A DNA stretch of 41,419 nucleotides from positions 1 to 41,419 of the forward strand of contig JAIXMR010000151.1 of assembly GCA_025677835.1 (NCBI GenBank). Direction: 5' to 3'. Origin of the DNA: Sporodiniella umbellata. Lineage: Eukaryota > Mucoromycota > Mucoromycetes > Mucorales > Rhizopodaceae. Of this stretch, positions 11,852 through 23,135 are shown piece by piece. A program made the translations under genes and the position numbers. Below the pieces are notes generated by a model, which worked only from the letters and a program-made list of their open reading frames with translations, made no database searches and was not told where the DNA came from. Within the stretch, counting starts at the first letter, position 1; every line of letters begins with the position of its first letter.

Positions 11852-12919
11852 AGAGCGTGTTTTTCTCTTCCTCTTTTTCTTCAATTGTAGATTCTTTATT
11901 TTGTTATTTTGTAATTAGTTTTCTGTTTTTACTCAGCCATTAAAAAAGCCAGAAGAAAGGAAGAGTTTTTATACGTAACATGTATATTGAGTTTTTCAAA
12001 ATTTATCTTGTTTCGAAGAAACATTTTAGATTATCAGCTTCGCTTTACTTCAAATCGAAATTCATTTTGTGTCACAATATGGACTGGAGCCACAGTTCAT
12101 AGGGACTCACCTATTTAAGCTATATATGGCAATGTTGCCGCAAACATAATATGCATGCATGGCTAATCGAACACTCAAAGGTTTATTAATCAGAAAGAGA
12201 TTATCGATGTAATAAGCTACCATTGTATTGAGTGCAACTCTTTCTGTATTCTACTATACCATCTATTCATCAAAACTTCAAAAGCTACAATCGGTTTTAT
12301 ATGTGTATCATACACACTCTAAAACCAAGGTTTAAGTATACATGGCGTTGATTTTTTGTCTTTCGGGCTTTTCCTCAAAGTTTTAGTAGAATACATATTC
12401 TAGCTTTGAGTCAAATCAAAGGGTACTAAAGATGAAGATCAGTAAATTATACTGCGTGTACGGTAGATTTAGCGGTAAATTTAAAATGATTACTAGAGCT
12501 TGTCTCTTAGCGTTTGTGAGAGTTTTTATTTTTACTATCCACACAAAAAAGAAAAAGAAGAGGAGGGGAAGAAAGAATGTATAAGTAAATACAAATTCAT
12601 GATTTCTTTGCCAACGAACAAGCAGTTGGAAGGTTTAAGGTTTGAAGTTTTGGAGCTGAGAGCAAGTGTTTTGACCTTAATTAAAAGTTGATCCAACGCA
12701 AAACATGAATAAAAAACCTCTGAAGACATATAGTTTAATGGTTCAAATCCTACTAAAAAAAGGCATTGGCAAATACGTACAAAAATTAAAAGAAGCCGAG
12801 GTAGTGGGAGGTACCGTCAAGACACTCCCAAGGTTTAAAACAACGAGTGCTTTTTATTGGAGGGAATCGCGTCACATATACTTTTCAAACTTTTGTACAT
12901 CTTTTTTTCTTTATCAGAG
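11852..12919. other. Intergenic, no gene seen
   Basis: About 1.07 kb between the bZIP and GET5-like genes. Short plus-strand frames (12500-12929) have no family resemblance and read into the GET5-like gene in another frame. A B-box-like GGTTCAAATCC at about 12739 does not form a tRNA fold. Confidence 0.45.
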
Positions 12920-13623
12920 ATGCAAGTAGCCACTACAGAATTAGAGTTTAATAAACATTACCTCGATGCTCTTTCCACAAAATCTGTTCGTTACGGAAAA
13001 GATTATTTAGCTCAAGAGTTGCCCTCTCCTTTACGAATCAAGGTATACTTTTTTTTTTTTTTGCTTTCTATAATAGTGCATTGAACTTACTCTGTTTATA
13101 GAGACAGCCTGTTTCTCATGAAGGTTAATAATAATTCAAAAAAACGCTTATAGTATACTGGATACTTAGTATCTTATTAGAAGCTGTAGCTACTCCATCT
13201 GAGGGTCAAGCAACAACAACAGCAACCACTGATCGATTTCAATTGAGCGTGAAAGTATTAAAACCCTCCTTCCATTTCAGCATTGGAGGATTGGTGCCTA
13301 CAGATACAGTTGCACACCTCAAACAACGTATTTACCAACAACAAAGTGCATACCCTGTTCAACGTCAGCGTTTACTTGTTAAAGGCAAGGTTTTGAGCGA
13401 TACCAAAAGCCTTAATGAATTGGGCTTGCAAGATGAAAGTGTTGTTCACTTGATGTTAACTGCTGTACCCAAGACTGGTCGCTGGGGCATTTCAATGGGG
13501 ACAGAAGAAAAATTATCTGAACCTGCGTTTTGGGTAGCTGTGGAAAAGGTTTTGGTAGAGCAAGTAGGAGAAACAGATGGAGCTATACTTTTAAGTAAAG
13601 TAAAAGGTTCTTTGACTGCATAA
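12920..13623 (+). CDS. GET5/UBL4A-like ubiquitin-like protein, three exons
   Basis: Component of the pathway that delivers tail-anchored membrane proteins to the ER (Get4-Get5-Sgt2 sorting complex in the cytosol). Exons 12920-13042, 13102-13123 and 13181-13623 give 195 residues; the introns are 59 nt (GTATAC..ATAG) and 57 nt (GTTAAT..TTAG). The N-terminal segment, FNKHYLDALSTKSVRYGKDY, resembles the Get4-binding region of fungal Get5. A ubiquitin-like fold follows (LVPTDTVAHLKQRIYQQQ, then QRLLVKGKVLSDTKSLNELG and VVHLMLTA). The C-terminal helix pair (FWVAVEKVLVEQVGETDGA) fits the Get5/UBL4A dimerisation domain. The UBL lacks a terminal Gly-Gly, so it is not conjugated. The combination of all three regions makes GET5 more likely than another UBL protein. 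Confidence 0.8.
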
Positions 13624-15533
13624 ATGACAGTGAAAAAAAAACGATAATGATGGTGACATTTGTATGCAATAAAGAATTGGTTTTTGGAATATGCAACACG
13701 CTGTTGCTTGCTAATTCCGCTTGTTGTCTCTTTGTCTTTGTATCACTTTTTGCATAGTGTTTAGCATCAGAAATTTCGGCTTTCTTATCCCTCACATAAA
13801 TATGTAACTTTACTTAGGTTATTAGTCCTTTACGTATACTGAAACTGTCTTCCAAATTTTGAAAATCGACACTATGTTTGGCATTGACAAAGAAAAGATA
13901 CAGAGCTTTTAGCACCATTGGTGTTGGCATATCAGTCTACGGTAACGTATTTTGGCAGTCCCAAAAATGTCAGACACCTAGTCCAGAAAGATTAGTGCTC
14001 AGTTTTTGAATAGTTTGATAAAGTACTTATTAAGTCGGCTACAAATGTGTAAGGCATCTGTTTTAGTAAAGCATGTTTGCATAATCTGAATGTTTGAAGT
14101 CAACGAAGTGTGCAGTATCTCTGATTTAGATATGAATCCAACAGCTAGTTTCAGGTGGTGTACAAATTTTTATTGTTATGTAGCCAAGCTTGATCTACCG
14201 CACTTGTAAACAGTACAAAACTTGGATACAGACTAGATAATGTCTTAATCTATATGTACTAGAGCCATCGTCAATCTGGGTCAAAAAGAAACCAAACTTG
14301 GATGTGTATGTCGAAGATGCTCAAAGTTGGTCGTGTTAAAGGACTACTCATTGTCGCAACTTCCACAGCTCTTGCTTGTTTCAAATGGATTGATCTGATT
14401 GTTATTGCTTGACTTATTAGCCAGTCAGCTATCCTTTTTCAGCCTAATAGTCATTTGTATCAAAGGTTGGAAGGTGAAAAGACACTCCTTCATGAGCGAA
14501 GTTCATCAGAGATTGTATTAGCAAACGAAAAGATTTTTCTTGGACACTGAAAGCCATGTCTCTAAAATAGCAAAAGCGTTTAATTGAGAGTATTGGTTTC
14601 TACAAAGCGTCTCGCCCTTTTGTACAATAAAAGGCTTGTTCATACATTTGTATATATTTAGAATACAAATTATGCGTATGGGGTCTAAACAAAGTTGATC
14701 GTAATGTTTCAGAAAAGCGTCTTCTTTATGTAAAGCATTGAATCGAGATACGATGGAAACAAAATGGTATTAAGTGTAGACTGACTAATTACTTTATCAT
14801 AGCAAAAAAAAAAATCGCAATAGATTAAAATTCGATTTTTGTAAGTAAAGTACAGTTTGTCTAGCGATACCCGCATTCTCTGACAAAAACCTAAAACGCT
14901 TACTTCAATTGTAAGAAAATACTCAGAAGAGTTTAAACGTACTAGCTTTACGTTATTGTAATAGTGTATTCAAATACTCTTTTTTGTAAAGGCCTTTGGT
15001 GGAATTTTTCCTCTAAAAAAAAAAAGAATTTGCAGGCCGACAGCCTATTGTGTGCAATTAGGCGTAAAATGGACCTTGACTGAAACACAATGAAGCTTGC
15101 AAGTTCATAAAAAAAAAAGGCTTCCAACAGACTGACAGACGGACTACCAAAGTGAACCAGTAAGATTGCTTACATGAACTCCTTTCTTTTTACACTTGAA
15201 ACGATACAGTCATATAAAATAAAAGGGTTCAATAGGCATAGAAGCAAGACGAAAAGCGTATTTTTTTTTTTTTTTTTTTCAAATAAAAGTAATGGTAAAA
15301 AAAAAAAGGGACTTTTTTAGCCAAAAACAGGTCTTTAGCGGATACCCAGTAGAGAACAATGCACACCAAGATAGAAGTCACATCAAGTGAGTCACAAACA
15401 AAAATTTTCTCTTCCGTTTTCATTTAAATAGCTTCTATTTTTTTTTCTCGGAAAAATTGGGTGGTTATCTTTCACCCTTTCTATCTATTTCAAATAAACT
15501 TTTTTTTTTTTTTTAAAAGAACGTTAATACAAG
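13624..15533. other. Long intergenic region, no gene seen
   Basis: About 1.9 kb, the longest empty stretch outside the retrotransposon block. No ORF above about 70 codons has coding character. It contains A/T runs (for example 18 T near 15262 and 14 T at 15501-15514). The pyrimidine-rich tract just before 15534 is probably the GMP synthase core promoter or leader. Confidence 0.5.
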
Positions 15534-17187
15534 ATGGCTGTTGAAGAAATGAATAAGGCTTTTGACACAATCCTCATTTTGGATTTCGGGTCTCAAACTT
15601 CTCACTTGATCGCTCGTCGTGTCCGTGAGTTTGGTATCTACTGTGAGCTTTTGCCTTGCACACAAAAGATGTCTGAACTTCACTTTAAGCCTAAGGGTAT
15701 CATTTTGTCCGGCTCTCCTTATTCCGTTTACGATCACGATGCCCCTCGCGTAGACCCTGCTGTGTTTGACTCTGGTGTGCCCGTCTTGGGTATCTGTTAC
15801 GGGCTTCAAGAGACCACCAACTTGATGGGAGGTAAGGTAGAGGCTTGCGAGCATCGCGAATACGGCTATGCTATGCTGTCTATTCAAGAGTTCCCTGATC
15901 ATCCCTTTGCCGACAAGCTTTTCAAAGGCATTGCCAAGGAAGTTCAAGTGAGTATAAAGTATTGTTTTATAGTGGCAGTGCAACTAACGAGTCTGAACCA
16001 AGGTTTGGATGTCTCATGGCGATCAAGTAACTGAGGCCGCTCAGGACTTCATGATCATTGGCACCACCAACACCGCACCTGTTGCTGCTGTTTGCCACAA
16101 AGAAAAGCCTTTCTACGGTATCCAATTGCACCCCGAATTAACCCACACCGCTTGTGGCAAAGAAATCCTTCACAACTTTGTCATCGATATCTGTCAAGCT
16201 GAACAATCATGGAACATGGGTTCTTTTGTGGATAAAGAAATCGAACGTATCCGCAACATTGTTGGTCCTACTGGCCGTGTTATTGGTGCCGTCTCTGGTG
16301 GCGTCGATTCTACTGTTGCCGCCAAATTGATGCACGATGCCATTGGCGACCGTTTCCACGCCATTCTGGTCGATAATGGTGTTATGCGTCTGAATGAATG
16401 TCAAAACGTCAAAAAGATGTTGGTAGATCACTTGGGTATCAATCTTAAGATTGCCGATGCCAGCGATCTTTTCTTGGACCGCCTTGCTGGTGTGACCGAC
16501 CCTGAACAGAAGAGAAAGATTATTGGCAATACATTCATTGAGGTGTTTGAAGCCGAGGCTGCTTTGATTGACAAGGAGTGCGGCGGCGAAATCGAGTACT
16601 TGTTGCAAGGTACCCTTTACCCCGACGTGATTGAATCCATCTCTTTCAAGGGCCCCAGCGCTACCATCAAAACTCATCATAACGTGGGTGGTCTTTTAGA
16701 AGACATGAAGCTCAAGTTGATCGAACCTCTCCGTGAGTTGTTCAAGGACGAAGTACGTGAGCTCGGTAAGATCTTGGGCCTCGACGATGATTTGGTCTGG
16801 CGCCACCCTTTCCCCGGACCTGGTATTGCCATCCGTGTTCTTGGTGAAGTCACCCGTGAGCAAGTCGAAATTGCTCGTTTAGCTGATAACATCTATATCG
16901 AAGAAATCAAAAAGAACGGTTTCTACCGCCAAATTTCTCAAGCCTATGCCGCTCTCTTGCCTGTCAAGGCTGTTGGTGTGATGGGCGACAAGCGTACTTA
17001 CGAACAAGTCATCGCTTTAAGAGCTGTCGAAACCACCGACTTCATGTCTGCCGATGTCATGATTGGCGCTGAGTGGTTCTTGTGTTTGAAACGTATCTCA
17101 TCCAGAATTATTAACGAAGTGAAGGGTGTGAACCGTGTTGTATATGATATTAGTTCTAAGCCTCCCGCTACCATCGAATGGGAATAG
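15534..17187 (+). CDS. GUA1: GMP synthase (glutamine-hydrolysing), two exons
   Basis: Converts XMP, ATP and glutamine to GMP, the last step of cytosolic guanine nucleotide synthesis. Exon 1 is 15534-15947 and exon 2 is 16003-17187, across a 55-nt intron with donor GTGAGT, branch ACTAAC and acceptor CCAAG. The 532-residue product has the usual family length. The class I amidotransferase domain has nucleophile Cys88 in GICYGLQ and the His181/Glu183 pair in LHPELTH. The ATP-pyrophosphatase P-loop is SGGVDST (236-242). The C-terminal dimerisation domain holds [12 protein letters not shown] and ends [13 protein letters not shown] content and codon bias are clearly higher than in neighbouring genes, as expected for a highly expressed enzyme. 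Confidence 0.97.
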
Positions 17188-17368
17188 ACGCATTTAAATA
17201 AAAAGTAATCAAGCATATTTATACATACATATTTAAACTATCTCTTTTTGTTTTTTTTTACATGTTTTTATTTTGTTTTCAAAGAAAAAAAAATAAAGAT
17301 CGGCAATTTTAAAGAACGAATAATTGCTTTATTGGATTCTTTTTTTTTTTCTCCTTCTATTTTGATGA

Positions 17369-17572
17369 CTAGGATTTGTGGGTCTTGCTTTCGCAGATAC
17401 AGATACCTTTGTTTCCACATTCGCCCAACAAGTATCCAGCTCTACCACAGTAGCTTTTGCAGACAGCATTGGCATGAGGATCCCGGATTTTGTGACAAGC
17501 CTTACGAGTTACGGATGCAGTGGCCATCGTGATTACAGCAACGAGAAAAATAGAGAGATAGATGAGCTTCAT
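17369..17572 (-). CDS. Secreted defensin-like peptide (cysteine-stabilised alpha-beta)
   Basis: Intronless 67-residue ORF. Residues 1-19 (MKLIYLSIFLVAVITMATA) are a clear secretion signal: Lys, hydrophobic core, small residues before cleavage. The mature part has exactly six cysteines spaced C-x11-C-x3-C-x9-C-x5-C-x1-C (ACHK, VCKSYC, GEC, GICIC). This is the CS-alpha-beta pattern of invertebrate-type and fungal (plectasin-like) defensins, including the Gly-rich turn GRAGYLLGEC. By family such peptides are small disulfide-bonded antimicrobials acting outside the cell; activity here is inferred. The chain is basic overall. It lies tail to tail with GMP synthase, 181 bp apart. An alternative is a CS-alpha-beta peptide with another role, for example signalling. 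The ORF runs against a shadow frame on the other strand that has no such pattern. Confidence 0.85.
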   Translation of the reverse strand: MKLIYLSIFLVAVITMATASVTRKACHKIRDPHANAVCKSYCGRAGYLLGECGNKGICICESKTHKS

Positions 17573-18356
17573 GCTTGTGTATAAATGATTGTGTGTTTGT
17601 ATATGTATACAAAAGTATGCAAGTAAGTTTTTGTTTTGTTTTTTTCAATAGAAAAAGAAAAGAAAAAAAAAAAGGAGATTTTCCCAATCATTTGACTTAT
17701 AAGCGTATCTTTCATTGCTGAGATACCTTCAAGAAATAAGTTTTGTGTTGCAATGAAATAAAGAAAATGCCCTGAAATGGCAAAACAAGTAGTGATTTTT
17801 CTCGTTTTTTATGAGCCCCGACACTTTTCCGACCTGCGTGCAACTTTAGAACTGTTAAATTAATCTGGAGCTCTAGGCTTTGTTTTAGTGTCGGTCTTTT
17901 TTTTTTTCATTTTGTTATTTGTTGAAAGTGCCAAGGCTATTGGTTTCTAATTATAAAACAATGATTTCTTCGTGTACGCATAACTATACATCTATTGGCT
18001 ATGACGATGTCTAACAACTCTAAAGTATAGCGCTTTTATTAGCGTGCTTTTGGTTCTGTATTATTCCATCACTTTATGTCTCCTGTTCCTTTATAAGATG
18101 TATCACGAGAAGGAGACTGCCATATAGAGCGTTTTGTTTGTCGGTATATTAATTGATCCGTACGGTACTAACAGGTGGAGTATCAAGTAGCTACAAGGAA
18201 ATTTTGGTTGAGTTTTTTTTGTTGAGTGATGTTGGGTTTTACTTCAGTCTATATAAGCACATGTATATCTACATGTTTAATCGCATGTACGCCCTCTCAA
18301 ATATAGGCTGACCTCCTTTCTTTTAGAAAAACACATTCAGTCAAAAATAAGAAAAA

Positions 18357-18389
<33 letters not shown>

Positions 18390-18735
18390 CCCAAGTTCAC
18401 AATAAAGAATAAATAAATAAAAAAAGGAGTAATGTAAGCAACTATTTGGTCAAAAGTAACAATAAAAAAGGCAGATCAGACTTCTGCAATACAAGAGAAA
18501 AGGTTATAATAATACTTTTTTTAACAAAAATCAGGCCAAGGACAACTGTTTTTTCTTATAGGTACAAGCCAATGCGAATAGTCTTTTCGTTATTTATTGT
18601 TCAATAAAATTATATGAATAGCTTGAGCTTTTATTTTCTTTCTCGATGGCCCTTCAAAGCTTGTTTAAATGGAATTGCGTCCAGTGAAGATTGGATTTTG
18701 AAGTACCTTTTGTACAACAGTTGTTAGTTATTATG
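17573..18735. other. Intergenic, no gene seen
   Basis: About 1.16 kb between the defensin start and the glyoxalase gene end. It contains long A runs (about 28 A at 18360-18387) and no recognisable ORF or RNA. The defensin promoter should lie in the first few hundred bases. Confidence 0.45.
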
Positions 18736-19309
18736 TTAGATTAACAAAGCTTTTACCTCAACCCAATATCCATCAGGATCACTAATGAAGGCTAGTTCAT
18801 TGATGTCGCCATCTTCAAGTCTCTTCTCGAATTTAACTCCAAGAGACTCAAAACGCTCACAGGCTTCTTCAAGGTTATCTACTACAAGCGCTATGTGCCC
18901 ATAGCCAAGACTTTCCTCAGTATTGCCGTTTTTGTAAGCAAAGTCAGGCTGGTTTTCAATACCCAAAAGACTAGAGAAATAGTTTGAGCCTTCGAGCCAG
19001 TTTCCTTCTGTTTTTTTTTCTTTTGCTTATTTACTGTGTCAATTCAAGTATACCAGAACTACTAAAGATCAGCTTTTTTATCTCCTCTTCATCTTCAGGA
19101 ACATTATCAATAAAAGCTAAAAAGTAAAGATTGGTCTTTTCAGGCTCATAATAATAGGTAAAAATATGTCTATCTTATTAGCATCCAGTCACAATGGCTT
19201 GTTCTTACTTCATTCCAATAACTTCTGTATAAAACTTAAGCGACCGCTCAGGTTCTTTGATCCGAACTGAAGTATGATTGAATTTGTATTTAGTTGGATC
19301 GGTAGGCAT
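18736..19309 (-). CDS. GLO1: Glyoxalase I (lactoylglutathione lyase), three exons
   Basis: Converts the hemithioacetal of methylglyoxal and glutathione to S-lactoylglutathione in the cytosol. Start at 19309 (MPTDPTKYKFNHTSV); an in-frame ATG at 19396 would add only a poly-Phe leader from A/T tracts. Exon 1 ends VIGMK at a GTAAGA donor; a 39-nt intron with branch CTAAT leads to YYYEPEKTNLYFLAF. Exon 2 ends GILELTH across a second intron (donor GTAAAT, acceptor CTCTAG, about 18977-19038). The joined product is about 156 residues. The metal ligands are present: N-terminal FNHTS, Glu in LELTH, His in GYGHIALVV and Glu in DPDGYWVEV. It is a single-domain enzyme, shorter than the two-domain yeast Glo1. 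Confidence 0.9.
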
Positions 19310-19506
19310 AATGAGAGATGGAATACCAAAAAATAAAAAAATAAAAAAAATAAAAAGAGCAAATTGCACTGGTTTTATAGCAATTTTGATATGCAAAAAT
19401 TGAGTGTGATTTTGAAAGAGACTATGTACACTATGTAGATGGGTCTACGCTTGTCAAGACCTGGTCGGTTGATCGATATTTTCAAGGTAATTATATAGGG
19501 TCTATT

Positions 19507-19534
19507 TTAAAACACAAAGTCAGCTATATATCCG

Positions 19535-19567
<33 letters not shown>

Positions 19568-21366
19568 CGAGTAATATTTGCCTGTGTTCTCCGGATAAAG
19601 CATGCTTCTGACCCTCCAATTTCGATTATTTTATCAGTAAATCCTAGCAACAGCTCAATGAGGCAAGCAAACGTTGCATGTGGATTCATCATAACGTTCC
19701 CAGTGACTTTTTTAAGACTTTTTTCGTTCCTGATGGCACCGATCGCTCGAATAGTAAACTCGACTAATGTGGCAGATAGGCTTTCAAGCGACATTTGAGA
19801 ATCTTGCACGGAAAAGGTAGCTTCATCTTGCATAAGTTGTAAATCACCCAAGACAGAGAGATAGGATACTATATGAGTCATGTTATTCAAAAGCTGTATA
19901 TATTTCATATCTGTTCTTTTGGCACAAATTGTATATGTTCTTTTTGTGTGTCCTTCCTCGTCCACCTTGTCATGAAGACGACTCAGGTTTTCGCAAATCC
20001 ATTGCCCATAGATCGTTCCCATTGTTCGGCAGCTATATAATGTTTTTACTTGTATATATCCAATGCAGTTGGAAGCTTCTGACACAAATTCTAATCCACT
20101 GAGAATAGATGCCATCAGTTCTTCTCCAATAGCCAAATCATAAAGCTCGGATACTCCTTTGATATTGCTTCCTATTTTCTTGCATTCGCTATCTAATGCT
20201 TCCATTAAACCTATGCATAGGCGACATAGCCATTGTTTGGCGGCTTCTAACAAATGGTCGTCAACAGGGAGTCCCATCGCCTTCCACTCCAGTCCGTTTT
20301 GTGTAAGGGCATCCCCATATAATGCCAGTTTGGTATCTAGTGTGCTTTGAAGTCTTTTGATGTCTTGAAGTAGGTTGGAGGTTCTGGGTATAGTCGAACG
20401 AACAGAGCTACTCATGTCCTCAACAGACTAGTAGAACGTTGAGTTTTTATTTTTTTTCTATTTTAATTTAGTCTACCTGCACAAAAGTAGCTAATTTGCT
20501 TACTCGATTTTCGTATAGCGACCATTCTGGAAATATTTGCTGCAAATCTCTGTTATTCAGCAGTAATGACTGAAATAGATTGCAAAAACAAAAACAAAAA
20601 AAAAAAAAAAACTCCAACTTACCATAAAATTTAACGTATGATCGCCACTTAACTCATCAGCCAGTTTAAGAACCTGACGTAAATGAGTGCTCAACTGCTC
20701 AAACGTTTGGTTAGGTGTCTGGAGGTTCTCCAGCTCTTTTCGAAGTAACTTTTGGCTTTCTTCCGATACTTCAATATATTTCTCAAATGATACATTATGA
20801 TTATCTGCCTGTCGTCTTTTCCATTGTTCGATAGAGCAAGGACTAGGTTGGTTGGTTCCGCTTAGCGATATACGACGCAAAGTAGGTACAGGATTCTCTA
20901 AATCACCGTTCGGTTTAGTTACTTCAAAATTCATTTCTTGATCGTTGTCGCCATCGCCTACTGAAAGACTACGTGCAATATCATTGGCTAAGCTACTCGA
21001 CAGTTTTTGCATTTTGCGCTCAAAATCTGCTCCAGAAGTGCTACGTTTACGCTTAAAACTTGGTGTGGTAGGTGGTGAAGATGCTAATAGACAAGTTTTT
21101 TTTTTTTTTTTAAAAAAAAAATACAGCCGTAGTGTTTAGAATACGCGTACTTGTGCTTTCACGATCGTCTTTTAAATATTCCAGAATATGTGTAGCATCC
21201 TTAGGTGTTGGATTTAAATCGTTAAACAAGCTATCCTCTTTTTATAAAGCATGTTATTTGGCCCAACGCACAAAAAAAAAAAAAGTAGTTATTTACCTAA
21301 TAAGCTAAGGATCATGTTAATGCAGTTTTTCCAAATCTCTTGTTCTGTCTTTAATCCATCAAACAT
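19507..21366 (-). CDS. Unrecognised helical protein, about six exons
   Basis: I do not recognise this protein. Start at 21366 (MFDGLKTEQEIWKNC). Exons join in frame across GTAAAT..AAAG (about 21229-21297), an intron near 21080-21150, GTAAGT..TTCAG (about 20560-20624) and GTAGAC..CTAG (about 20427-20476). This gives roughly 540 residues. The middle has a basic patch (FKRKRSTSGADFERKMQ), then an acidic linker and a short coiled-coil-like stretch (EESQKLLRKELENLQ). The last exon is long, alpha-helical and rich in Leu (WLCRLCIGLMEALDSEC, ELMASILSGLEFVSEASNC), with no transmembrane helix or catalytic motif. The 3' end runs through a (TA)n microsatellite, so the last about 20 residues ([17 protein letters not shown]) may be wrong; a GC-AG intron over the repeat would give another end. 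The frame continuity over several introns supports a real gene. Confidence 0.65.
19535..19559. repeat. (TA)n microsatellite at gene end
   Basis: Twelve TA units overlapping the last codons of the unrecognised minus-strand gene, encoding alternating Ile/Tyr if translated. Confidence 0.9.
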
Positions 21367-22279
21367 GTTTTATCGAGGCGAAACAAAGCTGAGAGAGAAA
21401 AATTGACCTTTGCTTTATTTTATTTCAAAACAGTTTTTTTTTTTTGACGTCTTTCACCCCTAAATACACACTATCGAATTATAGTTGTCGTTTTTTTGGA
21501 ATAGATAATATATGTACAGACTTTTTGGCGTTTAAAAAGAATTTGTTTTAAAATTTGATCAAGTCGAGAGTGATGACCGCTTTGAAAAGCACTGCTAACG
21601 CATCTGATAGTAAGGCTTAGTGATAACGATTTATCAAGCGTTTTTTTAATATAAATTTACTTTATTCCTCTGGGTTGTTAACTATACATAAAACTAATAT
21701 TGTTTTAGCGTTGTTATAGGTTATGGTGTCTTTAAAACACAGAAATGAATCAAGGTAGCCTGCAAGTTATCCATAGAATGACACACTAAAATCGAATCCA
21801 TGTGTAATCTGTATTGAATCGTGTTTCAAAAGAATTTGGCTGGCTGATGAATGGTCAATTCTTCTGTAACGGTATTACTGAATTTTTTTCAGCCGAATTC
21901 AGAAAATAAACAACTCTTGTATGGTATCAGAACATATTGGGTTGTTTTTCAAATATATATATGCATAGAATAGCATATTGCTGAGGAAAAAAAGTGCAGT
22001 CTCAAACGGAGATACAATTTTTAGGCGTATTTGATTAGGCTGCATGGTGGTGAAGTGGCAGTTCACTTTATGAACAGTTGTATGTTAGGCTAAGCTGAAG
22101 TCGTAAAAAAAAAAAAAAAAAATCCACTCTACAGTGACAGTAGCTTGATTGTTTCACTTGATTTTATTTTGAATAAAAAGCCAAATTTACGGTCCATCAG
22201 TTGCTTCAGTATATTTCGAGTCGATACTGGTAGGTATTGTACAGGGAAGGGAAAGGTTTTATTACAATGACGAAATCGT
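21367..22279. other. Intergenic, no gene seen
   Basis: About 910 bp between the start of the unrecognised gene and the end of SNX3. AT-rich with T and A runs (for example 18 A near 22106-22123). No supported ORF or RNA. Confidence 0.45.
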
Positions 22280-22672
22280 CTAATAGTTGTAACTATCACG
22301 GGAAAAAGATGGGTCCTGAATAAAAGCAGCGAGTACTTTACTGCCTGTTTGCAACAAGGGATGTCCAGCAACACTATACAAAACAACGTATGAGTCAGCG
22401 GAAGCAATAATAAACAAAAGCTCCACTTACATCTGCAAAAATCTCTCTAAACCCTCTCTACGCTGTTCAATCACATCATCTGAGAATCTGTTGGTAAACA
22501 CCTTTCCTGGTAAAGGGGGGATGTTGACTCGAGTAGACTCTCTTTCCAATACATCCCTGAACCATTCAAAATCGCTGTATCTTCTACGTACTGCTGATTG
22601 TTTCAATTTAAAGGCAGGAATATTGGTCTATCGTTTTCTTTGTTTTAAAAAATCAAACTAAACTGGGGCATA

Positions 22673-22715
<43 letters not shown>

Positions 22716-22985
22716 TGTCTATCTTTCTCTCTAAACACTTACTCTACAGATAATCTCATAGTCAGTGTACATTTTACGTCCAAAGCCTTTTAATTTTCAA
22801 GAAGAAAGGAAACAGTAAGTCAAGTGGATTATACACGTTGCTTTATTACCATGGGTTTGAGGGTTCTTTACTTCAATTTCCAAAAAGTTTTCGGGAATGC
22901 CGTAACGTTCCTCAATAGTTTGGTCTCTGGTAGAAGCACCTGTCATAGATGCAAATGACTTGAATGTGTGATGACCGCCAGACAT
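22280..22985 (-). CDS. SNX3: Sorting nexin 3 (Snx3/Grd19), four exons
   Basis: A PX-domain protein that binds PI3P on early endosomes and recruits retromer for cargo recycling. Start at 22985 ([11 protein letters not shown]). Exon 1 reads [17 protein letters not shown], exon 2 [14 protein letters not shown], exon 3 the PX core. The PI3P site [17 protein letters not shown] and the proline-rich loop [19 protein letters not shown] are intact, followed by [13 protein letters not shown]. Exon 4 gives [20 protein letters not shown] and ends at a TAG at 22280. Introns have GTAATA, GTAAGT and GTAAGT donors; the second contains a long AT microsatellite. The whole protein is essentially one PX domain, as in yeast Snx3. 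The call is firm because the motif series matches the subfamily, not just PX. Confidence 0.93.
22674..22712. repeat. (TA)n microsatellite in SNX3 intron
   Basis: A 39-nt pure TA/AT tract inside the intron between SNX3 exons 2 and 3. Confidence 0.95.
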
Positions 22986-23135
22986 GTCTTTTTTGTTTTT
23001 TTTTTATTGTTGTTATTATAGTTGAAAAAAAAAAAAAAATGGATAAAAAAAAAAGGGCAATTTACATTTGTTTGAAACAATTGCTGGGATTGAAAGGTTT
23101 AGAATATAAAATAAGGGGGAGATGTAGGCAAGCTT

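Noticed and set aside
12700..12780. B-box-like GGTTCAAATCC suggesting a tRNA gene
   Set aside because: The flanking five bases do not pair as a T-stem, no A-box lies at the right distance and no acceptor stem forms.
15513..16680. Long minus-strand frames opposite GMP synthase
   Set aside because: They are antisense shadows of a strongly biased coding sequence; the plus strand carries the full GMP synthase motifs.
17378..17584. Plus-strand frame overlapping the defensin gene
   Set aside because: It has no signal peptide or ordered motif, while the minus strand has signal peptide and cysteine pattern.
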